From Clostridia bacterium (GTDB taxonomy: Bacteria > Bacillota > Clostridia > Lachnospirales > Anaerotignaceae), in assembly GCA_910575055.1 (NCBI GenBank), contig CAJTDC010000019.1, forward strand, positions 1 to 61,664: a stretch of DNA of 61,664 nt, given 5' to 3'. Of this stretch, positions 34,875-44,205 are shown piece after piece. Below the pieces are notes generated by a model. That model worked only from the letters and a program-made list of their open reading frames with translations. It was not told the DNA's origin and ran no database searches. Positions within the stretch are counted from its first letter, which is position 1; the number at the start of each line of letters is the position of its first letter. A program made the position numbers and the translations under genes.

Positions 34875-35570
34875 TTGATCAATATAGAACACGTATCAAA
34901 AGTATATCCAAATGGTTCGGCAGGTGTAAGAGATATTTCAATACACATCGAAAAAGGTGAGTTTGTATTTTTTGTTGGTTCTAGTGGCTCTGGCAAATCT
35001 ACACTAATAAAGTTACTTTTGAAGGAATTAGACCCAACAGAAGGAAAAATTACGATTAATAATGTTGTAACAAATGATTTACCAAGAGAAAAAGTACCTT
35101 ATTTGAGGAGAAATCTTGGAGTAGTGTTTCAAGACTTCCGTTTGCTGCCAAATAAAACAGTATATGAAAATGTAGCATTTGCAATGCAGGTAATAGAAGC
35201 ACCTTCTAAACAAATTAGGCGTAATGTGCCAGCGGTGCTTTCTCTTGTAGGATTGGCAAAGAAATCAAGAAGCTATCCAAATCAGCTTTCTGGAGGGGAG
35301 CAACAAAGAACAGCATTAGCAAGAGCGATTGTAAATAATCCACCTATATTAATCTGTGACGAACCAACAGGAAATTTAGACCCAAGTACAGCGTGGGACA
35401 TTATGGATTTGTTAGAAGACATCAATAGGAGAGGCACAACTGTTGTTATGGCAACTCATGCAAAAGATATCGTAGATATGATGCAAAAAAGAGTTGTAAC
35501 ATTAAGACGAGGACAAGTCATAAGAGATATTCAAAAAGGTGGTTATGGAGATGAAACCGAGTTCAATTAG
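34875..35570 (+). CDS. ftsE: Cell division ATP-binding protein FtsE
   Basis: A 231-residue ABC ATPase: Walker A VGSSGSGKSTLIKLL, Q-loop VVFQDFRLLPNKTVYENV, signature LSGGEQQRTALARAI, Walker B LICDEPTGNLDP and the switch His in ATHAKDIV. The FtsE-type sequence PNKTVYENVAFAM and the following ftsX gene make the call firm. A TTG start at 34875 with GAGAGGAAG upstream gives the usual family length. FtsEX on the membrane controls a wall hydrolase activator during division or sporulation; the M23 protein encoded next is the likely partner. Confidence 0.95.
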   Translation: MINIEHVSKVYPNGSAGVRDISIHIEKGEFVFFVGSSGSGKSTLIKLLLKELDPTEGKITINNVVTNDLPREKVPYLRRNLGVVFQDFRLLPNKTVYENVAFAMQVIEAPSKQIRRNVPAVLSLVGLAKKSRSYPNQLSGGEQQRTALARAIVNNPPILICDEPTGNLDPSTAWDIMDLLEDINRRGTTVVMATHAKDIVDMMQKRVVTLRRGQVIRDIQKGGYGDETEFN

Positions 35571-36459
35571 ATATTATTTTAAAGAGAGTTTTTCTGGTTT
35601 GTTAAAAAACAGACTAATGACAGTTGCATCAATGGCAACAGTAGCAGCTTGTATATTGATAATGTCTTTTTCGTATTGTATGGTGAATAATTTGCAGTAT
35701 ATGCTGGCACAGTTGGAAGATGACATAGGTATTGCAGCATTTATGCCAAGTAATACGACGGCGGAACAAGTAGAGAATGTAAAAAAAGAAATTGAAGGTA
35801 TAGAACACGTTACAGAGGTAGAATATGTTTCGCCTGATGCAGCATTAGAAGATTTAAAAAAGGAATTAGATGCTGATGATATATTAGCAGGATTGGAGGG
35901 AGAAAATAACCCTCTTTCTAATTCTTTTAATATTTCTATTGATGACATTAAAAATCAAGGAATTGTACTTCAAAAATTAAATGAAATCAAACAGAATGGC
36001 GGTTTAGAAAATATTAAAGATGCACATTCTGAAACAGAAGTATTAATTAAAATCAATACAATTATTACAGTATTAGGTATTGTAATTATAGTCATATTGG
36101 TAGTAATATCTGTGGTAATTATAGTAAATACAATTAAAATATCTGTATTTACAAGAAAGACAGAAATTAACATTATGAAATATGTAGGGGCAACAGATTG
36201 GTTTATACGCTGGCCGTTTATTATCGAAGGCGTATTGATAGGATTGCTAGGTGCATTGATACCAATGCTGATTGCGTGGCCAGCCTATGCGAAATCAGTT
36301 AGTATGATATATGACTTTTTTCCAGTCATCAAAAATATGGTAACATTTCGAGAAAGTAGTGAAATTTTTTCTATATTGCTACCGTTTTCATTGATATTTG
36401 GTATATTGCTAGGCGTAATAGGAAGTGTTACATCAATTAGAAAACATTTAAAGGTATAA
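35551..36459 (+). CDS. ftsX: Cell division permease-like protein FtsX
   Basis: A 302-residue FtsX: a cytoplasmic N-terminus, a first membrane helix (about 22-45), an extracellular domain of about 120 residues, and three further helices at the C-terminus, with the intracellular segment TRKTEINIMKYVGATDWFIR typical of FtsX. The start ATG at 35551 lies inside the end of ftsE, so the two are coupled. It transmits ATP hydrolysis by FtsE to an extracellular hydrolase activator. Confidence 0.95.
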   Translation: MKPSSIRYYFKESFSGLLKNRLMTVASMATVAACILIMSFSYCMVNNLQYMLAQLEDDIGIAAFMPSNTTAEQVENVKKEIEGIEHVTEVEYVSPDAALEDLKKELDADDILAGLEGENNPLSNSFNISIDDIKNQGIVLQKLNEIKQNGGLENIKDAHSETEVLIKINTIITVLGIVIIVILVVISVVIIVNTIKISVFTRKTEINIMKYVGATDWFIRWPFIIEGVLIGLLGALIPMLIAWPAYAKSVSMIYDFFPVIKNMVTFRESSEIFSILLPFSLIFGILLGVIGSVTSIRKHLKV

Positions 36460-36481
36460 CAGTATAAAGGATGGCGTTTTT

Positions 36482-37738
36482 ATGAAAAAAAGAATAAAAA
36501 GTATTATGAGTTGTTTGCTTGTTGTTTGTCTTTTTCAGCCACAATATAATGTGTTTGGAGCAAAAACAATCAATCAGCTTCAACAAGAAAAAAATCAATA
36601 TCAGCAAAATAAACAAAATGCACAGAACGCCTTACAGCAAACGCAACAAAAACAAAAAACAATTACAGAAGAAATTTCACAATTAGATAAAAGTGCTACA
36701 GCAGCACGAGAAGAATTAGAAAGAGTAAATGCACAATTAGAAGAAACACAAAAAAATTTAGAACAAGCACAAAAAGATTTAGAAGAAGCAACACAGAAAA
36801 AAGAAAGTCAAATGGCAACATTTCGAGAAAGAGTAAAATTTATGCACGAAAATGGTTCTGTAGGATATTTAAAGGCAATTATGCAGGCAGATAGTATTAC
36901 AGATTTGATTAGCCGAGCAGAATATATTCATCAGATAATGGATTATGATAAAAATACATTAGAAGAATTAAAAAGAAATCAAAGTATTATAGAAGCGAAA
37001 GAAAAAGAGATTACAATAGAACGTGACGAAATTTCTGTTTTGGTAGCACAACAGAAACAAAAAAGCGATGAATTAGAACAAAAATTAGCAGAGAAACAAA
37101 AAGTGTCAGAACAATATCGCCAAGATGCCCAAAAATATGAAGAAGAATTAAAATCTTGGGAGCAAGCAAGTGCAGAAGTAGAACGATTGATAAATGAAGC
37201 AAATAGAAAAGCAGCGGAAGAAGCCAAAAAGAGAGCAGCAGAAGAAGCCCAAAGAAAAGCAGCACAGCAGCAAAGTAGTAGGAGTAATAGTAGTAGTTCC
37301 TCTTCTGGGGGCGGTGCAGCTATGGGGAATGTAACATATACAGGAGGGCAGTTTGCATGGCCAGTACCTGGACGTTCTTACATAAGTAGCGGATATGGCT
37401 ATAGAAATAGGCCTATTGGAAGTGGAAGAGAATTTCATACAGGATATGACATACCAGCACCTACAGGTACAAATATTGTTGCAGCAGCAGGTGGCACAGT
37501 TATCACAGCAGGCTATGTAAATGGATTTGGGTATACTGTAATGATAAATCACGGTGGTGGACTTGTTACATTATATGGTCATAATTCTAAATTGCTTGTG
37601 TCTGTAGGTGACCAAGTTTCAAAAGGGCAAGCTATAGCAAAATGTGGTAGTACAGGAAATTCTACAGGACCTCATTGTCATTTTGAAGTTAGGAAAAATG
37701 GAAAACATACTAGCCCAGCACCATATCTTGGTGTATAA
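36482..37738 (+). CDS. EnvC-like M23/LytM murein hydrolase activator
   Basis: The 418-residue protein has a signal peptide (residues 1 to about 27), a long coiled coil (about 30-255, Gln/Glu/Lys-rich), a Ser/Gly linker, and a C-terminal M23 (LytM) domain. Zinc ligands look intact: His and Asp in REFHTGYDIPAP and the HxH in GNSTGPHCHFEV, so unlike E. coli EnvC it may be an active endopeptidase. It begins 22 nt after ftsX, and the order ftsE-ftsX-coiled-coil M23 mirrors the FtsEX-EnvC and FtsEX-PcsB/CwlO systems in which the coiled coil binds FtsX. Confidence 0.92.
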   Translation: MKKRIKSIMSCLLVVCLFQPQYNVFGAKTINQLQQEKNQYQQNKQNAQNALQQTQQKQKTITEEISQLDKSATAAREELERVNAQLEETQKNLEQAQKDLEEATQKKESQMATFRERVKFMHENGSVGYLKAIMQADSITDLISRAEYIHQIMDYDKNTLEELKRNQSIIEAKEKEITIERDEISVLVAQQKQKSDELEQKLAEKQKVSEQYRQDAQKYEEELKSWEQASAEVERLINEANRKAAEEAKKRAAEEAQRKAAQQQSSRSNSSSSSSGGGAAMGNVTYTGGQFAWPVPGRSYISSGYGYRNRPIGSGREFHTGYDIPAPTGTNIVAAAGGTVITAGYVNGFGYTVMINHGGGLVTLYGHNSKLLVSVGDQVSKGQAIAKCGSTGNSTGPHCHFEVRKNGKHTSPAPYLGV

Positions 37739-37821
37739 AAAATAAGGGTGAATAATTTTCTTTTTGTAAATCTTTATAGCATAATGTGCTGTGTTTCACC
37801 ATAGTATACAAAAGGGAATAA

Positions 37822-39030
37822 ATGAAGTATAAAAGTGAGGCGAACTATGTGGAGAAAAAAGATTTTGCAAAGGGGTTTTTATCTGGCGTATTGGCTGTTA
37901 CATTGCTGATAACAGGAGGAAAAAGTCTTTCTGTAGTGCAGGGAATATTTAGTACAAATATGTCAGCAGAAACAAAAATAAAAACCATTCAAAAATATAT
38001 AGATAAGTATTATGTAGAAGACTATGATAAAAAAAATATGGAAGAAATGATGTATACAGGATTGGTAACAGGATTAGGTGACCCTTATACTTCTTATATT
38101 CCAGCAGATGATTTACAAAATTTTATAGATGATACCAAAGGAGAATTTGTAGGAATTGGTATTGAATATACAAAAGATATTACAGATGGCAATATACTTG
38201 TTGCAACAGTTATGGACGGTTCTCCTGCTGAAAAAGCGGGTATGCGTCCCAATGATAAAATTGTAAAAATAGAGGGAGAAAGTGTGACCCCTATGGATAC
38301 ACAAGAAATACAAAATAAAATTAAAGGAGAAAAAGGTACTACAGTAAATATCACTGTATTTCGACAAAGTACATCAGAAACATTAGAAATGTCATTAGTA
38401 AGAGCAGAAATTGAAACAATTACCGTAAAAAGTAAAATGCTTGAAAATGATATTGGATATATTAAAATTACAAGTTTTAAAGAAAAAACATATGACCAAT
38501 TTATGAAGGCATATAAAGATATGAAAAATCAAAATATGAAAGGGCTTGTAATAGATTTAAGAAATAATTTAGGTGGACTTGTTAATGTGGTTTCTGAAAT
38601 TGCAGATGAATTAGTGCCAGAAGGTACGCTTGTATATACAGTAGATAAACAAGGGAATAGAGAAGATACAATTTCTGATGCAAATTGTATTGAAGTACCT
38701 TTGATACTGCTTGTAAATGAGTATAGTGCAAGCTCTTCTGAAATATTGGCAGGAGCAGTACAAGATATGGGTGTAGGAAAATTGGTCGGTACGCAAACAT
38801 TTGGAAAGGGTCTTGTGCAAGGATTGTACTTTTTGAAAGATGGTTCTGCAATTAAAATTACAATACAAAAATATTACACACCAAAAGGTGTTTGTATACA
38901 GGGAACAGGTATTACTCCAAATTATGAAGTAGAATTGCCAGAACAATATTTGTATGTTAATACAGTGCCAGAAGAAGAAGATACACAACTTCAAAAAGCA
39001 CTTGACGTCATAAAACAAGAAATAAAATAA
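37822..39030 (+). CDS. ctpA: Carboxyl-terminal processing protease (S41, CtpA-like)
   Basis: The 402-residue protein has an N-terminal membrane anchor (about residues 16-40), a PDZ domain (GIGIEYTKD, AEKAGMRPNDKIVKIEG), and the S41 catalytic domain with GLVIDLRNNLGG, the Ser in NEYSASSSEILAGA and the Lys in GTQTFGKGLVQG. It cleaves proteins near their C-termini outside the membrane. Two starts are possible: ATG at 37822 after AAAGGGA, or GTG at 37849 after GTGAGG. It follows the M23 gene by 83 nt and a terminator follows it, so it closes the ftsEX operon. Confidence 0.93.
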   Translation: MKYKSEANYVEKKDFAKGFLSGVLAVTLLITGGKSLSVVQGIFSTNMSAETKIKTIQKYIDKYYVEDYDKKNMEEMMYTGLVTGLGDPYTSYIPADDLQNFIDDTKGEFVGIGIEYTKDITDGNILVATVMDGSPAEKAGMRPNDKIVKIEGESVTPMDTQEIQNKIKGEKGTTVNITVFRQSTSETLEMSLVRAEIETITVKSKMLENDIGYIKITSFKEKTYDQFMKAYKDMKNQNMKGLVIDLRNNLGGLVNVVSEIADELVPEGTLVYTVDKQGNREDTISDANCIEVPLILLVNEYSASSSEILAGAVQDMGVGKLVGTQTFGKGLVQGLYFLKDGSAIKITIQKYYTPKGVCIQGTGITPNYEVELPEQYLYVNTVPEEEDTQLQKALDVIKQEIK

Positions 39031-39040
39031 TATGAATATA

Positions 39041-39077
39041 AAAAGTAATTTCCTATTTGAGAAATTACTTTTTATTT
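39041..39077 (+). terminator. Terminator after ctpA
   Basis: AAAAGTAATTTC/GAAATTACTTTT with an 8-base loop and T-run. Confidence 0.85.
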
Positions 39078-39345
39078 TTTATCAATAAAATAAATATTTA
39101 ATCATAATAGATTTGCTTTGTAGTTATAATACAAGTAGCTGTGGTGTTAAGGGTAAGTATGTTAAATATCAAACTAACTACTATAATATAAAATTTATTG
39201 TTATATTACTATTTTTGGTATTGTGCTATCTGAATTTGTCAATAAAAAGAAAAAGAAAAAATCAGAAATCACTTTCATTCTGTTAGTGCATTGGTTATAA
39301 TGGTAATAGAAAAGCAAAAAAGAGAATATTAAAAGGAGAATGACC

Positions 39346-40383
39346 ATGCTGAATTTTATGGGGTTTGGTGAAAATATAGGAATTGATTTAGGAACAGCTA
39401 CTGTTCTTGTGTATATTAAGGGGCAAGGTATTGTAATTAGGGAGCCTTCTGTTGTGGCGATTGATAGAGATACGAATACAATATTATCTGTAGGAGAAGA
39501 AGCAAGACGTATGTTGGGTAGAACGCCTGGCAATATTGTTGCGATACGTCCATTAAGAGAAGGTGTTATATCAAACTATGAAATTACAGAAAAAATGCTA
39601 AAATATTTTATACAGAAGGCAATAGGAAAACGTTCTTTTGTAAAACCTACTATTGCAGTATGTGTACCAAGTAGTGTAACAGAAGTAGAAAGAAGAGCAG
39701 TAGAAGATGCTACAAGACAGGCAGGTGCAAGACGTGTGCATATTATTGAAGAACCCATTGCAGCGGCAATAGGTTCAGGAATAGATATATCAAAAGCACA
39801 CGGTAGTATGGTGGTAGATATTGGAGGAGGAACAACAGATATTGCGGTAATATCATTGGGAGGTACTGTTATCAGTAAATCTTTAAAAATAGCAGGAGAT
39901 AATTTTGATGATGCCATTATAAAATATATGAGAAAGAAACATAATGTACTGATAGGAGAAAGGACAGCAGAAGATTTAAAAATTAAAATTGGTACAGCAT
40001 ATGAAAGAAGTGTACCTGTAAGTCTTGATGTAAGAGGAAGAAATTTAATTACAGGATTACCTAAAAATATTACAGTAACATCAGATGAAATGCACGATGC
40101 TTTGAAAGAGTCTGTAACAGCAATTTGTGAGTCTGTGCACACTGTTTTAGAAAAAACACCTCCTGAATTAGCATCAGATATTGCGGATAGAGGTATTGTA
40201 ATGACAGGAGGGGGAAGTCTTTTGTATGGATTGGACAAGCTCATTACGAGTACAACAGGTATCAATACAATAGTAGCAGAAGATTCTGTTTCTTGTGTAG
40301 CAATTGGTACAGGGCAATATATTGAATTTCTAACAGAGGGAAAAAGAGGAGCAGATTTAGCTTCTAAAAAGGTGTTTGAATAA
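39346..40383 (+). CDS. mreB: MreB-family rod-shape protein
   Basis: A 345-residue bacterial actin: phosphate-1 IGIDLGTATVLVYIKG, connect-1 and phosphate-2 MVVDIGGGTTDIAVIS, and adenosine motif IVMTGGGSLLYGLDKL. It polymerises under the membrane and guides lateral wall synthesis. The ATG at 39346 is preferred over 39340 because AAAGGAGA abuts the earlier one. mreC and mreD are not adjacent, so this may be one of several paralogues (Mbl or MreBH type). The family is certain, the paralogue is not. Confidence 0.93.
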   Translation: MLNFMGFGENIGIDLGTATVLVYIKGQGIVIREPSVVAIDRDTNTILSVGEEARRMLGRTPGNIVAIRPLREGVISNYEITEKMLKYFIQKAIGKRSFVKPTIAVCVPSSVTEVERRAVEDATRQAGARRVHIIEEPIAAAIGSGIDISKAHGSMVVDIGGGTTDIAVISLGGTVISKSLKIAGDNFDDAIIKYMRKKHNVLIGERTAEDLKIKIGTAYERSVPVSLDVRGRNLITGLPKNITVTSDEMHDALKESVTAICESVHTVLEKTPPELASDIADRGIVMTGGGSLLYGLDKLITSTTGINTIVAEDSVSCVAIGTGQYIEFLTEGKRGADLASKKVFE

Positions 40384-40453
40384 AATAGAATAATATGCTA
40401 AGTTTGTATGACAAGATATTGTTTTGACAATAGTATAAGCAATACATACAAAG

Positions 40454-40480
40454 AGAGGAAAGAAGTTTCCTCTTTTTTTT
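40454..40480 (+). terminator. Terminator after mreB
   Basis: AGAGGAAA/TTTCCTCT with a four-base loop and eight T residues. Confidence 0.88.
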
Positions 40481-40676
40481 CTTTTTTAGGCACAAATAGA
40501 ATAATAATATAGAAAATAATGGAAATTAAAATAGTTCTATGAAAAAAAGAATTATAAAAAATGAAAAATACATACAAAAAAAATATAAAACGTCATTTTG
40601 TATAAAAAATAGCCTGAATTATTGTACAAAAATAAATGAAAATCTGCAAAAAAATGATGCACTTTCCTAAAATATG

Positions 40677-40934
40677 TGATATAATAAAAAACAGAAAACA
40701 GGAAATCGTATGCTATGCACAACAATGTAGTAATTAGCCATAGTATTTTCTGTTCATCATTTGCCAGAAGGAACGACAAACAAAACTTCCTTTTTGTAAA
40801 AAAATAGGATAAAAGAACAGTCCGAATTTATGCCTGTGAAAGCAGGAAGCCCTTTTTTATGAAAAAGTGGTAGTTCGTTAAAACATTAACTAAAATTTTT
40901 AACATTCATTTAGACTTAGGAGGTCAGATATTAC
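40677..40934 (+). promoter_or_regulatory. Promoter and structured leader of gdhA
   Basis: An extended -10 (TG-A-TATAAT, 40677-40685) begins a leader of about 240 nt. Helix A pairs CAGAAAA (40692-40698) with TTTTCTG (40746-40752), with an inner CTATG/CATAG. A hairpin AAGGAA/TTCCTT (40768-40792) followed by TTTGT looks like a terminator. CTGTTC (40750-40755), which overlaps helix A, can instead pair with GAACAG (40815-40820) beyond it. A smaller hairpin with a T-run ends near 40857. The set suggests attenuation or a metabolite-sensing RNA; the family is not recognised. Confidence 0.5.
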
Positions 40935-42284
40935 ATGAACGCTTATATGGAAAGAGTTATTGAGCAGGTAAAAGTAAGAAATAATGGAGAACCTGAATTT
41001 ATTCAGACAGTAGAAGAAGTTTTTAAATCTTTGGAACAAGTAATCGAAAAACATCCAGAATATGAAAAAAGTGGTTTGTTAGAAAGATTAGTTGAACCAG
41101 AAAGAGCAGTTTCCTTCAGAGTAACATGGGTAGATGATGCTGGTAAAGTAAATGTAAATCGTGGATTTAGAGTACAATTTAGTAGTGCAATAGGACCTTA
41201 CAAAGGTGGTCTTCGTTTCCATCCATCTGTATACATAGGTATTGTAAAATTCCTTGGATTTGAACAAATTTTCAAAAACAGCTTAACAGGTTTGCCTATC
41301 GGCGGTGGTAAAGGTGGTTCTGACTTTGACCCACGTGGAAAGAGCGATGCAGAAATTATGAGATTTTGCCAAGCATTTATGACAGAACTTTATAGACATA
41401 TTGGACCAGACGTAGACGTTCCTGCTGGTGATATTGGTGTTGGCGGTAGAGAAATTGGCTATTTGTATGGACAATATAAGAGAATTAAAGGCTGCTGGGA
41501 AAATGGTGTGTTGACAGGTAAAAACTTTGAATTTGGTGGTTCTTTAATTAGACCAGAAGCTACAGGATTTGGTGCAACATACTATGTAAATGAAGTATTA
41601 AAACATGAAGGCGACACATTCGAAGGAAAAACAGTAGGTATTTCTGGATTTGGTAACGTTGCTTGGGGTGTTTGCCAAAAAGTTGCTGAATTAGGTGGTA
41701 AAGTTGTTACAATTTCTGGTCCAGACGGATATGTTTATGACCCAGATGGTGTTGTAACAAAAGAAAAAATTGACTATTTGGTAGAAATGAGAACTTCCGG
41801 ACGTGACAGAGCACAAGATTATGCTGATAAATTTGGTTGCAAATTTGTTGCAAAAACAAAACCTTGGGGCGAAAAAGTTGACATTGCTATGCCTTGTGCA
41901 ACACAAAACGAAATTACTATGGAAGAAATCAAAAAAATCCTTGGCAATGGTACAAAATACTATATTGAAGTTGCTAATATGCCTACAACAAATGAAGCTC
42001 TTGAATATGCACAAAAACAACCTGGCGTAATCGTTGCACCTTCTAAAGCAGTTAATGCTGGTGGTGTTGCAGTTTCCGCACTTGAAATGTGCCAAAACTC
42101 TATGAGATATAGCTGGGAAGCTGAAGAAGTTGACGAAAAATTAAAAGGCATTATGAAAAATATCCACAAAGTATCCGCAGAAGCAGCTGAAGAATATGGC
42201 TTAGGCTATGACTTAGTTGCAGGTGCTAACATTGCAGGTTTCAAAAAAGTTGCAGCTGCTATGATGGCTCAAGGATTAGTATAA
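40935..42284 (+). CDS. gdhA: Glutamate dehydrogenase
   Basis: A 449-residue hexameric-type glutamate dehydrogenase with the substrate region GPYKGGLRFHPSVY, catalytic Lys segment LPIGGGKGGSDFDPRGKSD, PAGDIGVGGREIGYLYGQYK, and Rossmann motif GISGFGNVAWGVCQK. It interconverts 2-oxoglutarate plus ammonia and glutamate. The length and sequence fit the clostridial GdhA group. Codon use is distinctly richer in C-ending and GGT/GTT-type codons than neighbouring genes, a sign of very high expression. TTAGGAGG precedes the start and a strong terminator follows. It complements the Re-citrate synthase/isocitrate dehydrogenase pair at 27.6 kb. Confidence 0.97.
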   Translation: MNAYMERVIEQVKVRNNGEPEFIQTVEEVFKSLEQVIEKHPEYEKSGLLERLVEPERAVSFRVTWVDDAGKVNVNRGFRVQFSSAIGPYKGGLRFHPSVYIGIVKFLGFEQIFKNSLTGLPIGGGKGGSDFDPRGKSDAEIMRFCQAFMTELYRHIGPDVDVPAGDIGVGGREIGYLYGQYKRIKGCWENGVLTGKNFEFGGSLIRPEATGFGATYYVNEVLKHEGDTFEGKTVGISGFGNVAWGVCQKVAELGGKVVTISGPDGYVYDPDGVVTKEKIDYLVEMRTSGRDRAQDYADKFGCKFVAKTKPWGEKVDIAMPCATQNEITMEEIKKILGNGTKYYIEVANMPTTNEALEYAQKQPGVIVAPSKAVNAGGVAVSALEMCQNSMRYSWEAEEVDEKLKGIMKNIHKVSAEAAEEYGLGYDLVAGANIAGFKKVAAAMMAQGLV

Positions 42285-42328
42285 TTTATTATTCAAAAAG
42301 GAAGTACAGCGTTCACAGACTTCAAAAA

Positions 42329-42360
42329 AACCTCTATGGAGAAATCCACAGAGGTTTTTG
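42329..42360 (+). terminator. Terminator after gdhA
   Basis: AACCTCTATGGA/TCCACAGAGGTT with one mismatch, a GAAA tetraloop, and a T-run. Confidence 0.88.
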
Positions 42361-42406
42361 TAATATAAAAGGAAAATTATTTTATTATAAGAAGGTGAAA
42401 TATATT

Positions 42407-42640
42407 TTGATAAATTTAATATGTAAGGGAAGTATAGAAAGTATGGAAAATGAAAAGGTAGGTGTAGTGTCTGTAGTATTTATTAGTTACGATGTTGATA
42501 TATCAAAACAAAAATTGCAAGAATATATAAAAAATGATACAGAAAGTATTTATATGTTGTATTGTGTTCCGTTAGATACAGATTTAGCAACATTAGAGCA
42601 TTATCCTTCTATAGCAGTAACAAAAAAAGATTTGATGTAA
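42407..42640 (+). CDS. Hypothetical protein, 77 aa
   Basis: A TTG start at 42407 is chosen because GAAGGTGA lies eight bases upstream; an in-frame GTG at 42395 would overlap that site. The protein is a small alpha/beta chain (VGVVSVVFISYDVDISKQKL, then YMLYCVPLDTDLATLEHYP). No family recognised. It is a single small gene between the gdhA terminator and pepD, with the same start context as pepD. Confidence 0.55.
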   Translation: MINLICKGSIESMENEKVGVVSVVFISYDVDISKQKLQEYIKNDTESIYMLYCVPLDTDLATLEHYPSIAVTKKDLM

Positions 42641-42734
42641 TAGATAGTATTTTTTTGTAAAAAAATTGCAGTAAAATAGATAGGTATGTGATAAAATGGA
42701 AAAGGTTATACTAAAAAATAGGAAGGTGAAAATA

Positions 42735-44186
42735 TTGTTAGAACATTTAGAGCCAAAATCAGTATTCCAATTTTTTGAGGAGATTTGTAATATTCCTCAC
42801 GGAAGTAAAAATGAAAAAAAAATCAGTGATTATATTGTGCATTTTGCAGAAAAGAGAGGACTTTATTGTAAACAAGATGAGGCAAATAATGTACTTGTGA
42901 AAAAGGCAGCCACAAAAGGATATGAAACACAACCAACAATCATACTGCAATCTCATATTGATATGGTGTGTGAAAAAAATGGAAATATTTCTCACGATTT
43001 TGAAACAGATGGATTAAAGCTGTTTATAGAACAGGGAAAAATAAAAGCACAAGGTACAACATTAGGAGCAGATAATGGTATTGGAGTAGCATATATTTTA
43101 GCAGTATTAGATGCACAAAATATTGACCACCCTGCATTGGAGGCTGTTTTTACGACAGAAGAAGAAATTGGTATGGGTGGTGCAAAAGCATTTGATGTAA
43201 ATGAACTGGAGGGAAAAATATTTATCAATTTAGACTCAGAAGAAGAGGGAGAGTTTGTAATAGGTTGTTGTGGAGGAAATAAAACAGATGTTTTGTTGCC
43301 TATTGTATGGGAAGAAGTAGCACAACAATATGTGCCTTATTTGTTAAAAATCACAGGATTAAAAGGAGGACATTCTGGCTCAGATATCCATTTGCAAAGA
43401 GCAAGTGCAAATAAATTAATGGGAAGAATACTTTTTGAAATTTTTAACGTATATGATATTAGTATAGCTAATATTATAGGAGGAGAAAAAGATAATGCTA
43501 TCACAAGAGAAGCTGAAGCAGTGCTTTTGCTGAAACAGGAACAAGTACAACAGATAAAAGAAAATATTGCTTATTTTAATGAAATTTGTATAAAAGAATA
43601 TGAAGGAGTAGAAGAAAATATTGTATTTTCTCTTTTGCCTATGAAAGAAAATGTTGCACAATGTTTTTCAAAACAAACAGCAGAAAAATTAATTGCGATA
43701 TTGCTTTTGTTACCTTATGGTGTAGAAACAATGGATTTGTATTATAGTAATTTAGTAGAAAGTTCCAGTAATGTTGGTGCAGTAAAAACACAAAAAGAAT
43801 ATGTAGTATTTTGTAATGCACTGAGAAGTTCTGTAGAAAGCAGAAAAGAATGGATACTTCAAAAAATAAAAATGATTGCAAAATTGACAGGAGCAGAAAT
43901 TAATGTAAAAGGAGAATATCCAGAATGGCCTATAAAAAGAAATTCTGATGTAGAAAGAATATGTAAACAAATTTATTATACTATGTATGGAAAACAGCCA
44001 AAAATCAAAGCCATTCACGCAGGATTAGAATGTGGTATATTTCGTAAAAGAATGGGAGAAGAAATGGATATGATTTCATTTGGCCCTGATATTAGCGGAG
44101 CACATTCTCCAGATGAAGCAGTAGATATTGCTTCTGTACAAAGGGTATGGGAATTTTTGTTAGCTGTAATAGGCTATAAGATATAA
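42735..44186 (+). CDS. pepD: Aminoacyl-histidine dipeptidase (PepD, M20)
   Basis: With the TTG start at 42735 (GGAAGGTGA upstream) the protein has 483 residues, the family norm. Motifs: ICNIPHGSKNEKKISDYI at the start, the metal-binding ILQSHIDMVCEKN, AQGTTLGADNGIGVAY, the catalytic Glu in TTEEEIGMGG, LDSEEEGEFVIGCCGG, and HAGLECGIF near the end. It is a cytoplasmic zinc dipeptidase with broad specificity, including Xaa-His. A longer frame begins 13 codons upstream with no ribosome site. Confidence 0.95.
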   Translation: MLEHLEPKSVFQFFEEICNIPHGSKNEKKISDYIVHFAEKRGLYCKQDEANNVLVKKAATKGYETQPTIILQSHIDMVCEKNGNISHDFETDGLKLFIEQGKIKAQGTTLGADNGIGVAYILAVLDAQNIDHPALEAVFTTEEEIGMGGAKAFDVNELEGKIFINLDSEEEGEFVIGCCGGNKTDVLLPIVWEEVAQQYVPYLLKITGLKGGHSGSDIHLQRASANKLMGRILFEIFNVYDISIANIIGGEKDNAITREAEAVLLLKQEQVQQIKENIAYFNEICIKEYEGVEENIVFSLLPMKENVAQCFSKQTAEKLIAILLLLPYGVETMDLYYSNLVESSSNVGAVKTQKEYVVFCNALRSSVESRKEWILQKIKMIAKLTGAEINVKGEYPEWPIKRNSDVERICKQIYYTMYGKQPKIKAIHAGLECGIFRKRMGEEMDMISFGPDISGAHSPDEAVDIASVQRVWEFLLAVIGYKI

Positions 44187-44205
44187 ATTAAGAAAGGGAA
44201 AATGT

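Noticed and set aside
40746-40776. Half of a glnA glutamine riboswitch (GTTCATC and GAAGGAACG).
   Set aside because: The conserved middle (GGAAGTAGG-type segment and its stems) is absent, so a glnA aptamer is not supported.
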